This document shows positions 1-6,171 of a stretch of DNA of 7,456 nt, piece after piece. The stretch's first letter is position 1. Each line of letters begins with the position of its first letter. Source of the DNA: an uncultured Leucothrix sp. (GTDB lineage Bacteria; Pseudomonadota; Gammaproteobacteria; Thiotrichales; Thiotrichaceae); assembly GCA_938004025.1 (NCBI GenBank), contig CALKXC010000455.1, positions 1 through 7,456 of the forward strand, in the 5' to 3' direction. The position numbers and the translations under genes are program-made. Below the pieces are notes generated by a model. The model ran no database searches. It was not told where the DNA came from and saw only the letters and a list, made by a program, of their open reading frames with translations.

Positions 1-69
1 CAACAGTAGGGATTTCATGTATTGTGAGAAACGTCTGGAGTTGGTAATTTTGTTGATGGTTTTTTTCAT
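1..69 (-). CDS. 5' end of an unidentified gene, cut by the window edge
   Basis: An ATG at 69-67 on the minus strand opens a frame that stays open to the window edge and encodes 23 residues, MKKTINKITNSRRFSQYMKSLLL. A Shine-Dalgarno-like AAGGA lies about 8 nt upstream, and the gap to the stop of the upstream minus-strand gene is only 51 bp, so the two are probably co-transcribed. The N-terminus is basic and turns hydrophobic at the edge, as in the start of a long signal peptide or a membrane anchor. An internal ATG at 18-16 (MKSLLL) is a possible later start, but no ribosome-binding site was seen before it. From general knowledge of PQQ-alcohol-dehydrogenase loci, a beta-propeller protein or ABC-transporter component would be expected here, but nothing in 23 residues shows which. 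Too short to identify. Confidence 0.5.
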   Translation of the reverse strand, partial: MKKTINKITNSRRFSQYMKSLLL

Positions 70-120
70 AGTCTCATTCCTTGCCGATTACTTGCCTCAT
101 TTCTTGCCACTCCCCCACAC

Positions 121-1293
121 TCATTCAAATGCTTTACAGCCAGATTCGCCTTTGTCATAGCCTAAGCCATCCAACTCATTACGCGAGTGTAAAAAGCCCT
201 CTATTGGAGCCATAGCCACTAATGCACTTTGATGCGCCAAGCCAATTGGCTGACGTAACTGGCCATTCCAGCTGCGAAATGACAGTGGCCTCCCTTTAAA
301 CCCGGCCAGCTCAGCATCATTAATTAAATAAGCTCTCTGCTCAGCTAAGGTTGCAAACTTGGTCTTTAGATTAGCGTCATCGATAGCACGCAGCGCGATC
401 CATGCCGCGTAGTCTTCGTTCTGCATTGACCGGTTACTTAAAGAATTAAACCGACTCTGCAACTGAGCAGCACCCCACCGTTCAAATACCCTGGACCAGC
501 CTAATGATTGCAAACCGTCACCCCCAAATATCGGTCTTGGGTTCCAAGTGTTGTAACGGATGTAACGCGCAAAATCATTCCATTCATCAGCCACAAACAA
601 TACGTCATAGTCACCAAATTTCTGCGTTAACAGAGAAACTTCAGCCGCGGCATGTCGACGTAAATCACCATCGAGTATCCATTTGGAATCTTGTTTAAAC
701 TTGAGTTGGTACTTCTTTGCAGAGCGGCGTAGTGATTGAGCAAACAAAGCATCTTCTTCGCTATTACCCTCTAGTAATTGCAGTTTATTCCATTTTTTCT
801 TGATCAGAAATTGCATGAAAGCGTCAGTGCGCATGGCATAGCTTGGCAAGGTGTGAAGCAAATTGGCATGACAGGCTTCGTTACGTAGCGTGACATCATA
901 AGAACGCATATTAAAGAATAGCCGTTGCTTTTTGTCAGAGGCTTTGACGCTGCTTAGCATTGCCAATTGCTGCTTAGCGTTCATATCAAGTAATACGTAA
1001 TTAGCGTCACTCTTTTTAATAGCCGATTTGGCCGATTGAAGATCCCCTGCTTCAAACTCCTGCACATCTAGCTGAAATCGGTAACCTAAAAAGCCGCCCG
1101 TTGTATTGTTGTCAGCGACTCCCAGCTCTGCACCTTTTAAACCCAAATCTTCGGGTATCGGGTCAAGATTAGAAAGCGTCGGGCGCTCTGGTTGTTGTAT
1201 TTTGAGATAGAGAACATCAACTACTTTCTGCTCCTTAGCAAAAACGGGGTTGAGGAAACAAGTCAGGAGAAAAAGAAAAATTGGCCACTTCAT
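121..1293 (-). CDS. Periplasmic binding protein, PQQ-dependent alcohol dehydrogenase-associated type
   Basis: Encodes about 390 residues starting at ATG 1293-1291. A GTG two codons upstream (1299) is possible, and neither start has a strong ribosome-binding site. Residues 1-19 are a signal peptide ending in PVFA before KEQ. The mature part resembles type-1 (LivK-like) periplasmic binding folds, specifically the family found beside PQQ-dependent alcohol dehydrogenases. Recognisable stretches are LSNLDPIPEDLGLKGAELG and ADNNTTGGFLG near residues 40-70, and CHANLLHTLPS near residue 141, where the cysteine leads into a conserved helix. Its ligand is unknown; the family is usually assumed to serve an ABC system linked to quinoprotein alcohol oxidation. 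It is transcribed divergently from the cytochrome c operon and shares an intergenic region holding one copy of the 47-bp repeated element. Recognition of the family is from memory of its motifs. Confidence 0.85.
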   Translation of the reverse strand: MKWPIFLFLLTCFLNPVFAKEQKVVDVLYLKIQQPERPTLSNLDPIPEDLGLKGAELGVADNNTTGGFLGYRFQLDVQEFEAGDLQSAKSAIKKSDANYVLLDMNAKQQLAMLSSVKASDKKQRLFFNMRSYDVTLRNEACHANLLHTLPSYAMRTDAFMQFLIKKKWNKLQLLEGNSEEDALFAQSLRRSAKKYQLKFKQDSKWILDGDLRRHAAAEVSLLTQKFGDYDVLFVADEWNDFARYIRYNTWNPRPIFGGDGLQSLGWSRVFERWGAAQLQSRFNSLSNRSMQNEDYAAWIALRAIDDANLKTKFATLAEQRAYLINDAELAGFKGRPLSFRSWNGQLRQPIGLAHQSALVAMAPIEGFLHSRNELDGLGYDKGESGCKAFE

Positions 1294-1307
1294 AAGCACA
1301 TCGAAAG

Positions 1308-1342
1308 ACTGGTTGAATGATTAAGAAAGGTTTAATGAATCA
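1308..1342 (-). repeat. Imperfect direct repeat upstream of the minus-strand binding-protein gene
   Basis: Two 12-bp units, GGTTGAATGATT at 1311-1322 and GGTTTAATGAAT at 1329-1340, agree at 10 of 12 positions and start 18 bp apart. Read on the minus strand, the unit nearer the gene continues into AACCAGT (1314-1308). That heptamer also occurs in both copies of the 47-bp element (1380-1386 and 5965-5971). It could be a regulator site or 5' UTR sequence. The short length makes chance a real possibility. Confidence 0.3.
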
Positions 1343-1373
1343 CGACCCTGACATTCTCACTGAGCTCATCAAC

Positions 1374-1420
1374 TTACTAAACCAGTAGTCCTTATCAGTA
1401 ACCTCAGAATCCATTGACGC
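1374..1420 (+). promoter_or_regulatory. 47-bp repeated upstream element, copy A
   Basis: Copy A matches 5959-6005 at 43 of 47 positions without gaps. The only differences are at 1379, 1397, 1398 and 1400. Two blocks are invariant: AACCAGTAGTCCTTATC (1380-1396) and ACCTCAGAATCCATTGACGC (1401-1420). Similarity stops sharply at both ends, which fits selection on a binding site rather than a random duplication. Inside are a conserved inverted repeat TACT-N5-AGTA (1375-1387) and related GTCC/ATCC cores 21 bp apart, close to two helical turns. It sits 92 bp before the cytochrome c start and about 80 bp from the divergent gene, so it could act in both directions. The most likely role is an activator site; the regulator is not in the window. 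Confidence 0.7.
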
Positions 1421-1453
1421 CCGCACACTACTAAAAGCAGTCAAATCATAGGG

Positions 1454-1459
1454 TATATT
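1454..1459 (+). promoter_or_regulatory. Candidate -10 box for the cytochrome c operon
   Basis: TATATT follows the 47-bp element by 33 bp and would give a leader of roughly 45 nt before the ATG at 1513. No good -35 box lies at the proper spacing (CTAAAA at 1431-1436 with a 17-bp gap). This fits an activator-dependent promoter, but a single hexamer is weak evidence. Confidence 0.35.
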
Positions 1460-1512
1460 ACTATCCATTCACTTTGAACCCTTCCAAAGCAAATTGGAAA
1501 AATGGAGAAATC

Positions 1513-2232
1513 ATGAAATTATCACTGACCTTTTCACTCGCTTTATCACTTCCACTCTCAGTGCTTATTTATTCCAATGTAATGGCACATGGCGATGTAA
1601 CTCCTCAGGCAATGGATACTTCTAGCCTTCCTCAACTTGGAGAAGAGTGGCTTGAAGAAAATCCTTGGCGTGACCCAGAAGCAGACACTTGGATGAAAGC
1701 CATTGAGCTTGGTGCGTCAGGTTACAATTCAAACTGCGCTCGCTGTCATGGTCTAGAAGGTGTCTCGGGTGGATTAGCACCTGATTTACGTCTACTCAGC
1801 GCAGACTTGGATGGCGATGAGTGGTACATGGAGCGCTTCCGTAATGGTGCAACGCAAAACGGCATCACTAAAATGCCAGGGTTTGAGAAAATCTTGAGCC
1901 AAGAAGCTGCTTGGGCCATTCGGACTTATGTTGAAACTCGCCCAGCGAATGATGCTTTCAAAGATCACCAAGACCGACTTTTCGCAATACGCGATACACT
2001 CAAAGTATTAGCAGGCGCTATCGCCTCAGGCAGTAAAGCTGACGACTACGCCCAAGTCGCTACTGACATGCAAAAGGAATTGAGTGATATCAGCGCCGCT
2101 GCTAAAACTGCCTCTAAAGCCCCAAAAGCTGAGTCAGCCATATCACGCGCTGCGATAGCATTAGATGGCAGTGCAGATAGCTTCGCAAAAGCTGGAGAAA
2201 TGCTAACCATCGGGCTTAGCGCGTCGAAATGA
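1513..2232 (+). CDS. pedF: PedF-like cytochrome c (c550 type) with a C-terminal extension
   Basis: A periplasmic monohaem cytochrome c of 239 residues, expected to take electrons from a quinoprotein alcohol dehydrogenase. The ATG at 1513 is chosen because GGAG at 1504-1507 lies 5 nt upstream and a signal peptide begins there; a TTG at 1474 in the same frame lacks these. The signal peptide covers about residues 1-25, ending VMA before HG. The haem site is CARCH (C75, C78, H79) and the likely axial methionine is M121 in TKMPGF. The WLEENPW..P and GLEGVSGGLAPDLR regions fit the c550 PedF family, which lies beside a binding-protein gene in ped/exa loci. After about residue 155 comes an alanine- and lysine-rich tail of some 80 residues, probably helical, beyond the haem domain. 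The stop overlaps the next start by 4 bp (ATGA). The symbol is by analogy to the Pseudomonas putida ped cluster. Confidence 0.85.
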   Translation: MKLSLTFSLALSLPLSVLIYSNVMAHGDVTPQAMDTSSLPQLGEEWLEENPWRDPEADTWMKAIELGASGYNSNCARCHGLEGVSGGLAPDLRLLSADLDGDEWYMERFRNGATQNGITKMPGFEKILSQEAAWAIRTYVETRPANDAFKDHQDRLFAIRDTLKVLAGAIASGSKADDYAQVATDMQKELSDISAAAKTASKAPKAESAISRAAIALDGSADSFAKAGEMLTIGLSASK

Positions 2233-3158
2233 AGCATTTTTGTCAATTCTTGTTGAGTGCAGTACTGATTGCCGCTACGGCAATCAGTACTAGTGCCCAT
2301 GCAAACTGTGAAGACCTAGCCAAAGGTTTTGGTGACGTCGTCCCAAAGCGCTCAGACACTCGAATCGACGTAGGGCAAGACTTTGATACAATTCTAGAGC
2401 GGGGCTTTCTAACCTTTGCCGTCTATGAAGATTTTGCACCTTATTCTTGGATGTCAGGGGAAGAAGCGAAAGGCATCGATATTGAAATTGCGAGAGTCAT
2501 CGCTGAAGAAATTGGTGTAGAAGCAAAGTTTAATTTTTACAGTGCTGATGAAAATGTCGATGCAGATTTTCGCAATCAGGTCTGGCGCGGTCCGTTAATA
2601 AACGGTGAAGTCTCCAATATCATGATGCATGCGCCTTACAACAAGGACTTGCAGTGCCGAAATGAATTTGTAGTGTTGGGTGGTCAATATTTTAACGAGA
2701 CTTTAGCTACGGCTTATTGGAAAGACGCCTTTCCAGATGGCGAGCCGACCACACCGTTTTACCGTTTTCATAAGGTTGGCGTTGAAAACGACACTGTTTC
2801 AGATTTTTATCTCACCAATTTTAGTGGCGGCATGCTCCGCAAAAATGTCGTGCATTACCCCGATCATAAAACCGCTTTTGATGGATTAATGAAACGGGAA
2901 GTCGATGCGGTAATGGGCGTCAAAGGCAAGCTAGAACATCTTGACCGAATAGGCGATGCTGACGATAAAGTTGCCGTCGGTACGCCCCCATTAATTAATT
3001 TCTCACTCAACGAATGGACCATCGGAATCGCGGTGAATTTCCGTTATCGAGAACTTTATTATGCCGCTGACGGCACGATTGAAGACATGGTGAAAGATGG
3101 CCGCATGCAAAAGATATTTGAAAAGTACGAGGTCAGCTACGCTAAACCTGAGTATTAG
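2229..3158 (+). CDS. Quinoprotein dehydrogenase-associated periplasmic binding protein (MoxJ/XoxJ/PedG-like)
   Basis: Encodes 309 residues with a signal peptide of about 25 residues (cleavage likely after SAHA, before NCEDL). The mature protein has the family-3 extracellular solute-binding fold: LTFAVYEDFAPYSW, GIDIEIARVIAEEIGV, a central HAPYNKDLQCRNEFVVLGGQ region, and a C-terminal DGRMQKIFEKY. This matches the proteins encoded next to PQQ-dependent methanol or alcohol dehydrogenases (MoxJ, XoxJ, PedG). These are thought to help the dehydrogenase mature or bind an unknown partner rather than import a solute; that role is family knowledge. No strong Shine-Dalgarno precedes the ATG, which overlaps the cytochrome stop as ATGA, so translation is probably coupled. 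A perfect hairpin (2261-2291) lies within the signal-peptide codons. No dehydrogenase gene is in the window. Confidence 0.85.
   Translation: MKHFCQFLLSAVLIAATAISTSAHANCEDLAKGFGDVVPKRSDTRIDVGQDFDTILERGFLTFAVYEDFAPYSWMSGEEAKGIDIEIARVIAEEIGVEAKFNFYSADENVDADFRNQVWRGPLINGEVSNIMMHAPYNKDLQCRNEFVVLGGQYFNETLATAYWKDAFPDGEPTTPFYRFHKVGVENDTVSDFYLTNFSGGMLRKNVVHYPDHKTAFDGLMKREVDAVMGVKGKLEHLDRIGDADDKVAVGTPPLINFSLNEWTIGIAVNFRYRELYYAADGTIEDMVKDGRMQKIFEKYEVSYAKPEY
2261..2291 (+). repeat. Perfect 14-bp inverted repeat inside the signal-peptide codons
   Basis: AGTACTGATTGCCG (2261-2274) is followed by the loop CTA and its exact reverse complement CGGCAATCAGTACT (2278-2291). In RNA this is a stable 14-bp stem with a 3-nt loop, beginning 32 nt after the A of the binding-protein start codon. 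No run of T follows, so it is not an intrinsic terminator. It could tune translation, stabilise mRNA, or limit expression relative to the upstream cytochrome. Pairing is seen directly; function is inferred. Confidence 0.75.
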
Positions 3159-3179
3159 ATAAGCAATAAACGAGATTAC

Positions 3180-3199
3180 GCTTAGGTTTGACCCTAAGC
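3180..3199 (+). other. Intergenic stem-loop before the NosR-like gene
   Basis: GCTTAGG (3180-3186) pairs with CCTAAGC (3193-3199) across a 6-nt loop, in the 63-bp gap between the binding-protein and NosR-like genes. It sits 3 nt before the AAGGAGG ribosome-binding site (3203-3209) and has no T tract. An mRNA-processing or stabilising structure is more likely than a terminator. Confidence 0.45.
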
Positions 3200-3221
3200 C
3201 AAAAGGAGGAAGTTAAGATTC

Positions 3222-5342
3222 ATGATCGTACGTCATACGCTACAAATCTGCGTGATTCTGCTCTCCTGCTTCCTGTTTGTTGCTTCTAGCTTCGCTGATA
3301 AAGTAACGGAAGAGCGAATCCGCTCGGAAGTAATTGCCCCTTATAGTCTTGGTATTGAAACCGACATGAAGGGTGTTTGGGAGCTACTTAACGGCAGTGG
3401 CGCTAAAGGCGGCTATGTCATAGAAAGCGAGTGGCTCAAGCCATTGCCAGGTTTCTCAGGCGCCGCGATCAATCTAATCATAATGCTCGACCTTGAAGGC
3501 GTGCTTATCGATGTAAAGATACTCAACCATAATGAGCCCATCTTTGTATCGGGTCTGGGCCAGGCCCCCTTTCATGCCTTTATAGAACAATACCGCGGCC
3601 ACTCAATTAACAGTGCCATCACTATTGGCTCCAGTTACGGCAAGAATAACACCAGCGGCGGGCTTATTTATTTTGACGGAGTCACCAAGGCCACCGCTTC
3701 TGTGCGCATCGCTCATGAAAGCATTATGGCTTCCGCCAGAGAGGTGGCGAAGAATTTGCTAGATGGCATGTCGATGGTTCAGGAGAAGGTTACACTGAAG
3801 CCAGATGAAGGCATTGAATACACTTGGGATGAGTTAGTAGAAAAAGGATTTGCCAAGCATGTGACGACAACGCACGGTGAAATTCGCGCGAAGTTTGCGG
3901 ACACTAAATGGCGATCGGATGATCCCTTCCCTGATGCTGCCGATGGCGAGTTGTATGTTGACCTGTGGATAGTGGATGTCACGCATCCTCACGTCGCTAG
4001 ATCCGTCATGAGCAAACGGATGTTTAAGGATTGGGAGGGCTTCAAGAAAATTGCCCCCGAAGACGAAACCATTCTATTTATTGAGCAAGGTTACCACGGC
4101 CTAGTCGATGAAGAATTTGTTCGTAATACCACTCCGCCGCTGCTTTCGGCTAAGCAAGACAAATTCCCCCTGTCGATTAGCGATGCTGATCTGCTGATAG
4201 ATCTTAAAAGAGGCGTACCTGATGAAGGTACAGCCATGGTCATCCGCATCGATCGTCGGCAAGGTTTCAGCCCAGTAAGAGAATGGGACATTACCTTGGC
4301 AGCCACTCGAGAGCGTGGGATTTTGCAGCCAGAAATTGGGCAGGTCGCGTTAAACTGGAAGTATCAAGCCGACAAACAGTTTTTTGATATTGAAAAAGCA
4401 GTCGAACCACCGACTCCGTTTGAAGCCGCCGTGTTCAGCCGAATGACCGATTTGATTATTCTGGCCGTATTATTAAGCCTAGTCTGCCTCGTTGTTTTGT
4501 TTAACCGTCAATTTGTCCGTATGAAATCATGGCCTTATCAACGTAGTTTCCTACTCATGTTAGTCCTGGGGTTCATTGGCTGGTGGGGACAAGGTCAACT
4601 GTCGATTGTCACCCCGTTAGCGACAATGGTTTCTGCGGTAAACGGTAGACCATTAGACTTCTTATTATATGACCCTTTCTCACTGCTCATTTGGGTGGTC
4701 GTTATCATCAGCTTTTTTGTGGTGGGTCGAGCGCTCTTCTGTGGTTGGCTTTGCCCATTTGGCGCCATGCAGGAGTTTGTTGCCAAAATCGCTAAAGTCT
4801 TATCAATCCCTCAACTGAAAGTGACCGATGCGTGGGACAGCCGACTGAAATCGCTCAAGTACGTCACTTTACTAGCTCTCATCGGTGTTGCTTTTTTCCT
4901 TCCAAGTTACTTAGACAAAGCGGTAGAGGTTGAGCCTTTTAAAACGGCAATTTCTGTGTTCTTTGTTCGCGAATGGTATTTCGCAGCTTACGCGCTGCTC
5001 TGCGTGCTTGCCTCTTTATTTATTTTTAAAGCTTACTGTCGCTACCTCTGCCCACTCGGTGCTTTTATGGCCATTGGTGGTTTCCTAAGGTTAAGCAAGT
5101 GGATCAAACGAAGAGAGGACTGTGGCTCACCTTGCCAACTGTGTAAGGTACGCTGCGATTATCAAGCGATTAAACCAACAGGTAAGATCACATATTCAGA
5201 GTGCTTTGGCTGCTTAGATTGCGTGGATATTTATGAAGATAAAACGCAATGTGTCCCACTGATCCTACAAGAGAAAGGTAGACGTCCAAGATCTAAGCAA
5301 GCAATTAACGCGGCGCAACCGCTTCACTTTAAACTGCAATAA
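3222..5342 (+). CDS. NosR-like membrane flavo-iron-sulfur protein
   Basis: Encodes 706 residues in the NosR arrangement. A signal peptide or first membrane segment covers residues 1-25. A periplasmic FMN-binding domain (about 70-180) includes DGVTKAT (152-158), which fits the covalent flavinylation signature with T158 as the likely FMN-bearing residue. A further periplasmic region runs to about 405, then membrane segments start near 411. Two CxxxCP motifs, C507/C511 and C606/C610, are typical of the NosR/CcoG/NapH group. The C-terminus carries two [4Fe-4S]-type cysteine sets, 634/638/641/645 and 661/664/667/677, probably cytoplasmic. True NosR serves nitrous oxide reductase, but no nosZ is present; the neighbours are quinoprotein accessory genes and an AOR. 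Transmembrane electron transfer between periplasmic flavin and cytoplasmic clusters is therefore the likely role (inference). AAGGAGG at 3203-3209 precedes the ATG by 12 nt, rather long. Confidence 0.85.
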   Translation: MIVRHTLQICVILLSCFLFVASSFADKVTEERIRSEVIAPYSLGIETDMKGVWELLNGSGAKGGYVIESEWLKPLPGFSGAAINLIIMLDLEGVLIDVKILNHNEPIFVSGLGQAPFHAFIEQYRGHSINSAITIGSSYGKNNTSGGLIYFDGVTKATASVRIAHESIMASAREVAKNLLDGMSMVQEKVTLKPDEGIEYTWDELVEKGFAKHVTTTHGEIRAKFADTKWRSDDPFPDAADGELYVDLWIVDVTHPHVARSVMSKRMFKDWEGFKKIAPEDETILFIEQGYHGLVDEEFVRNTTPPLLSAKQDKFPLSISDADLLIDLKRGVPDEGTAMVIRIDRRQGFSPVREWDITLAATRERGILQPEIGQVALNWKYQADKQFFDIEKAVEPPTPFEAAVFSRMTDLIILAVLLSLVCLVVLFNRQFVRMKSWPYQRSFLLMLVLGFIGWWGQGQLSIVTPLATMVSAVNGRPLDFLLYDPFSLLIWVVVIISFFVVGRALFCGWLCPFGAMQEFVAKIAKVLSIPQLKVTDAWDSRLKSLKYVTLLALIGVAFFLPSYLDKAVEVEPFKTAISVFFVREWYFAAYALLCVLASLFIFKAYCRYLCPLGAFMAIGGFLRLSKWIKRREDCGSPCQLCKVRCDYQAIKPTGKITYSECFGCLDCVDIYEDKTQCVPLILQEKGRRPRSKQAINAAQPLHFKLQ

Positions 5343-5356
5343 GAAGGAAGATTATT

Positions 5357-5941
5357 ATGTGCAATAAAGTAATGGTATTAGCAATGGCGTTTGTTACTTC
5401 ACTCACAATGCTGTTTGCCGCACCTGCATTCGCACAAGACTATACAATCACCTTAAAAGGTAACGCCGATGAGTCTATTGAAATCGGTGTATTAACCACG
5501 ACTCCTTCGGTGCAAGAATCAGAAAAGAAGGTTGTCGACTATAAGATAAAATTGCACACAAACGAATTTGAAGAACACTTCTTAAGTATGCGTCCCTTTA
5601 AATGCCTTCCTGCGGGTGAAAAACTCTGGTGCTACACGCCCTATCCTTACGACATTAAACGCCAAATATCAGCAGATGAGGTCACCGATCTTGAGTACGA
5701 TTTAATTTTTGTCTGGAAGCCCAAAGGTGAATACGGCATCAACCTTTGGAACGGTGCTTATTACAAACTAGAATCCACAGAATCTGGTTGGAAAGGCACA
5801 ATGCAAGAATATGATTTAAACATTTTGGGTATACCGCCAGAAGCGGGAGAGTTACGCCCCATACTGAAAAAGGACCTGCATGAAGCCAGCACAGAAGATC
5901 ATTTTTTCCCGTTTATTGAGATCAAAAAAATTATCGAGTAA
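5357..5941 (+). CDS. Exported protein of unknown function
   Basis: Encodes 194 residues that I cannot assign to a named family. Residues 1-26 form a clear signal peptide ending APAFA before QDY; C2 is in the n-region and is not a lipobox cysteine. The mature part, about 168 residues, has no membrane segment, haem motif or iron-sulfur motif. Its two cysteines, C83 and C92, flank a short turn (RPFKCLP ... LWCYTPYPY) and could form a disulfide. The centre is rich in aromatic residues (WNGAYYKLE, GINLWNG) and looks like beta structure. The gene starts 14 bp after the NosR-like stop, with GAAGGA at 5343-5348 about 8 nt before the ATG, so it is the last gene of this operon. A periplasmic partner of the NosR-like protein or the cytochrome is plausible from position only. 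Confidence 0.8.
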   Translation: MCNKVMVLAMAFVTSLTMLFAAPAFAQDYTITLKGNADESIEIGVLTTTPSVQESEKKVVDYKIKLHTNEFEEHFLSMRPFKCLPAGEKLWCYTPYPYDIKRQISADEVTDLEYDLIFVWKPKGEYGINLWNGAYYKLESTESGWKGTMQEYDLNILGIPPEAGELRPILKKDLHEASTEDHFFPFIEIKKIIE

Positions 5942-5958
5942 TTGAAGATGCAATAAAG

Positions 5959-6005
5959 TTACTTAACCAGTAGTCCTTATCTATTACCTCAGAATCCATT
6001 GACGC
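5959..6005 (+). promoter_or_regulatory. 47-bp repeated upstream element, copy B
   Basis: This is the second copy of the element at 1374-1420 (43 of 47 identical, same orientation, offset 4585 bp). It starts 17 bp after the stop of the exported-protein gene and ends 4 bp before a good sigma-70 -35 box (TTGACT, 6010-6015). That is a usual position for a transcriptional activator touching RNA polymerase. Variable positions are 5964, 5982, 5983 and 5985. The CAGTA seen twice in copy A occurs only once here, so the second one is unlikely to matter. Confidence 0.75.
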
Positions 6006-6009
6006 TTGT

Positions 6010-6038
6010 TTGACTGCTACGCATAGACACTCTATGCT
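6010..6038 (+). promoter_or_regulatory. Sigma-70-type promoter of the AOR operon
   Basis: TTGACT (6010-6015) and TATGCT (6033-6038) are separated by 17 bp. Transcription would begin near 6045, leaving a leader of about 127 nt before the ferredoxin-subunit ATG. A perfect 7-bp palindrome, GCATAGA-CAC-TCTATGC (6021-6037), covers the spacer and most of the -10 box. That is where a repressor would block polymerase, so the promoter may carry both an activator site (copy B) and an operator. Confidence 0.6.
6021..6037. promoter_or_regulatory. Palindrome overlapping the -10 box, possible operator
   Basis: GCATAGA (6021-6027) and TCTATGC (6031-6037) are exact reverse complements around CAC. With one bulged base the symmetry extends by CTA/TAG on the outside. 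It overlaps five of the six -10 bases. No T run follows, so it is not a terminator. The regulator is unknown. Confidence 0.45.
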
Positions 6039-6171
6039 AGTCTCAAAACAACAAAAAATTCTGGTAATAGCTTGATTGCACGACCCAAATTTAACATCAT
6101 GCATCCATTGTTTTATTTCAAGTTATCACCAGAAGACCAATTACTACAAGTACTACCAAGGAGATCATCAA

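Noticed and set aside
2..160. Plus-strand open frame of about 50 codons, with an ATG at 17 and a hydrophobic stretch
   Set aside because: Its end overlaps the 3' end of the well-supported minus-strand gene, it has no ribosome-binding site, and the minus-strand reading explains the same region better.
1414..1419. TTGACG at the end of the 47-bp element as a -35 box
   Set aside because: No acceptable -10 hexamer lies 16-18 bp downstream in copy A, and copy B has a better -35 at 6010. It is better read as part of the element.
1474..1512. Earlier TTG start for the cytochrome c gene
   Set aside because: The added 13 residues lie before a normal signal peptide, and the ATG at 1513 has a proper ribosome-binding site.
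3180..3199. Intrinsic terminator between the binding-protein and NosR-like genes
   Set aside because: The stem is short and followed by AAAAGG rather than a T tract.
3222..5342. Assignment as true NosR of nitrous oxide respiration
   Set aside because: The domain order fits, but no nosZ, nosD or other nos gene is in the window and the operon partners point elsewhere.
6141..6160. Tandem repeat TTACTACAAG / TACTACCAAG before the AorA-like gene
   Set aside because: Only two imperfect 9-10 bp units in an A-rich leader; chance is a sufficient explanation.
6076..6171. Earlier TTG start for the ferredoxin-type subunit
   Set aside because: The extra 32 residues are not ferredoxin-like, and the ATG at 6172 has AAGGAG at ideal spacing.
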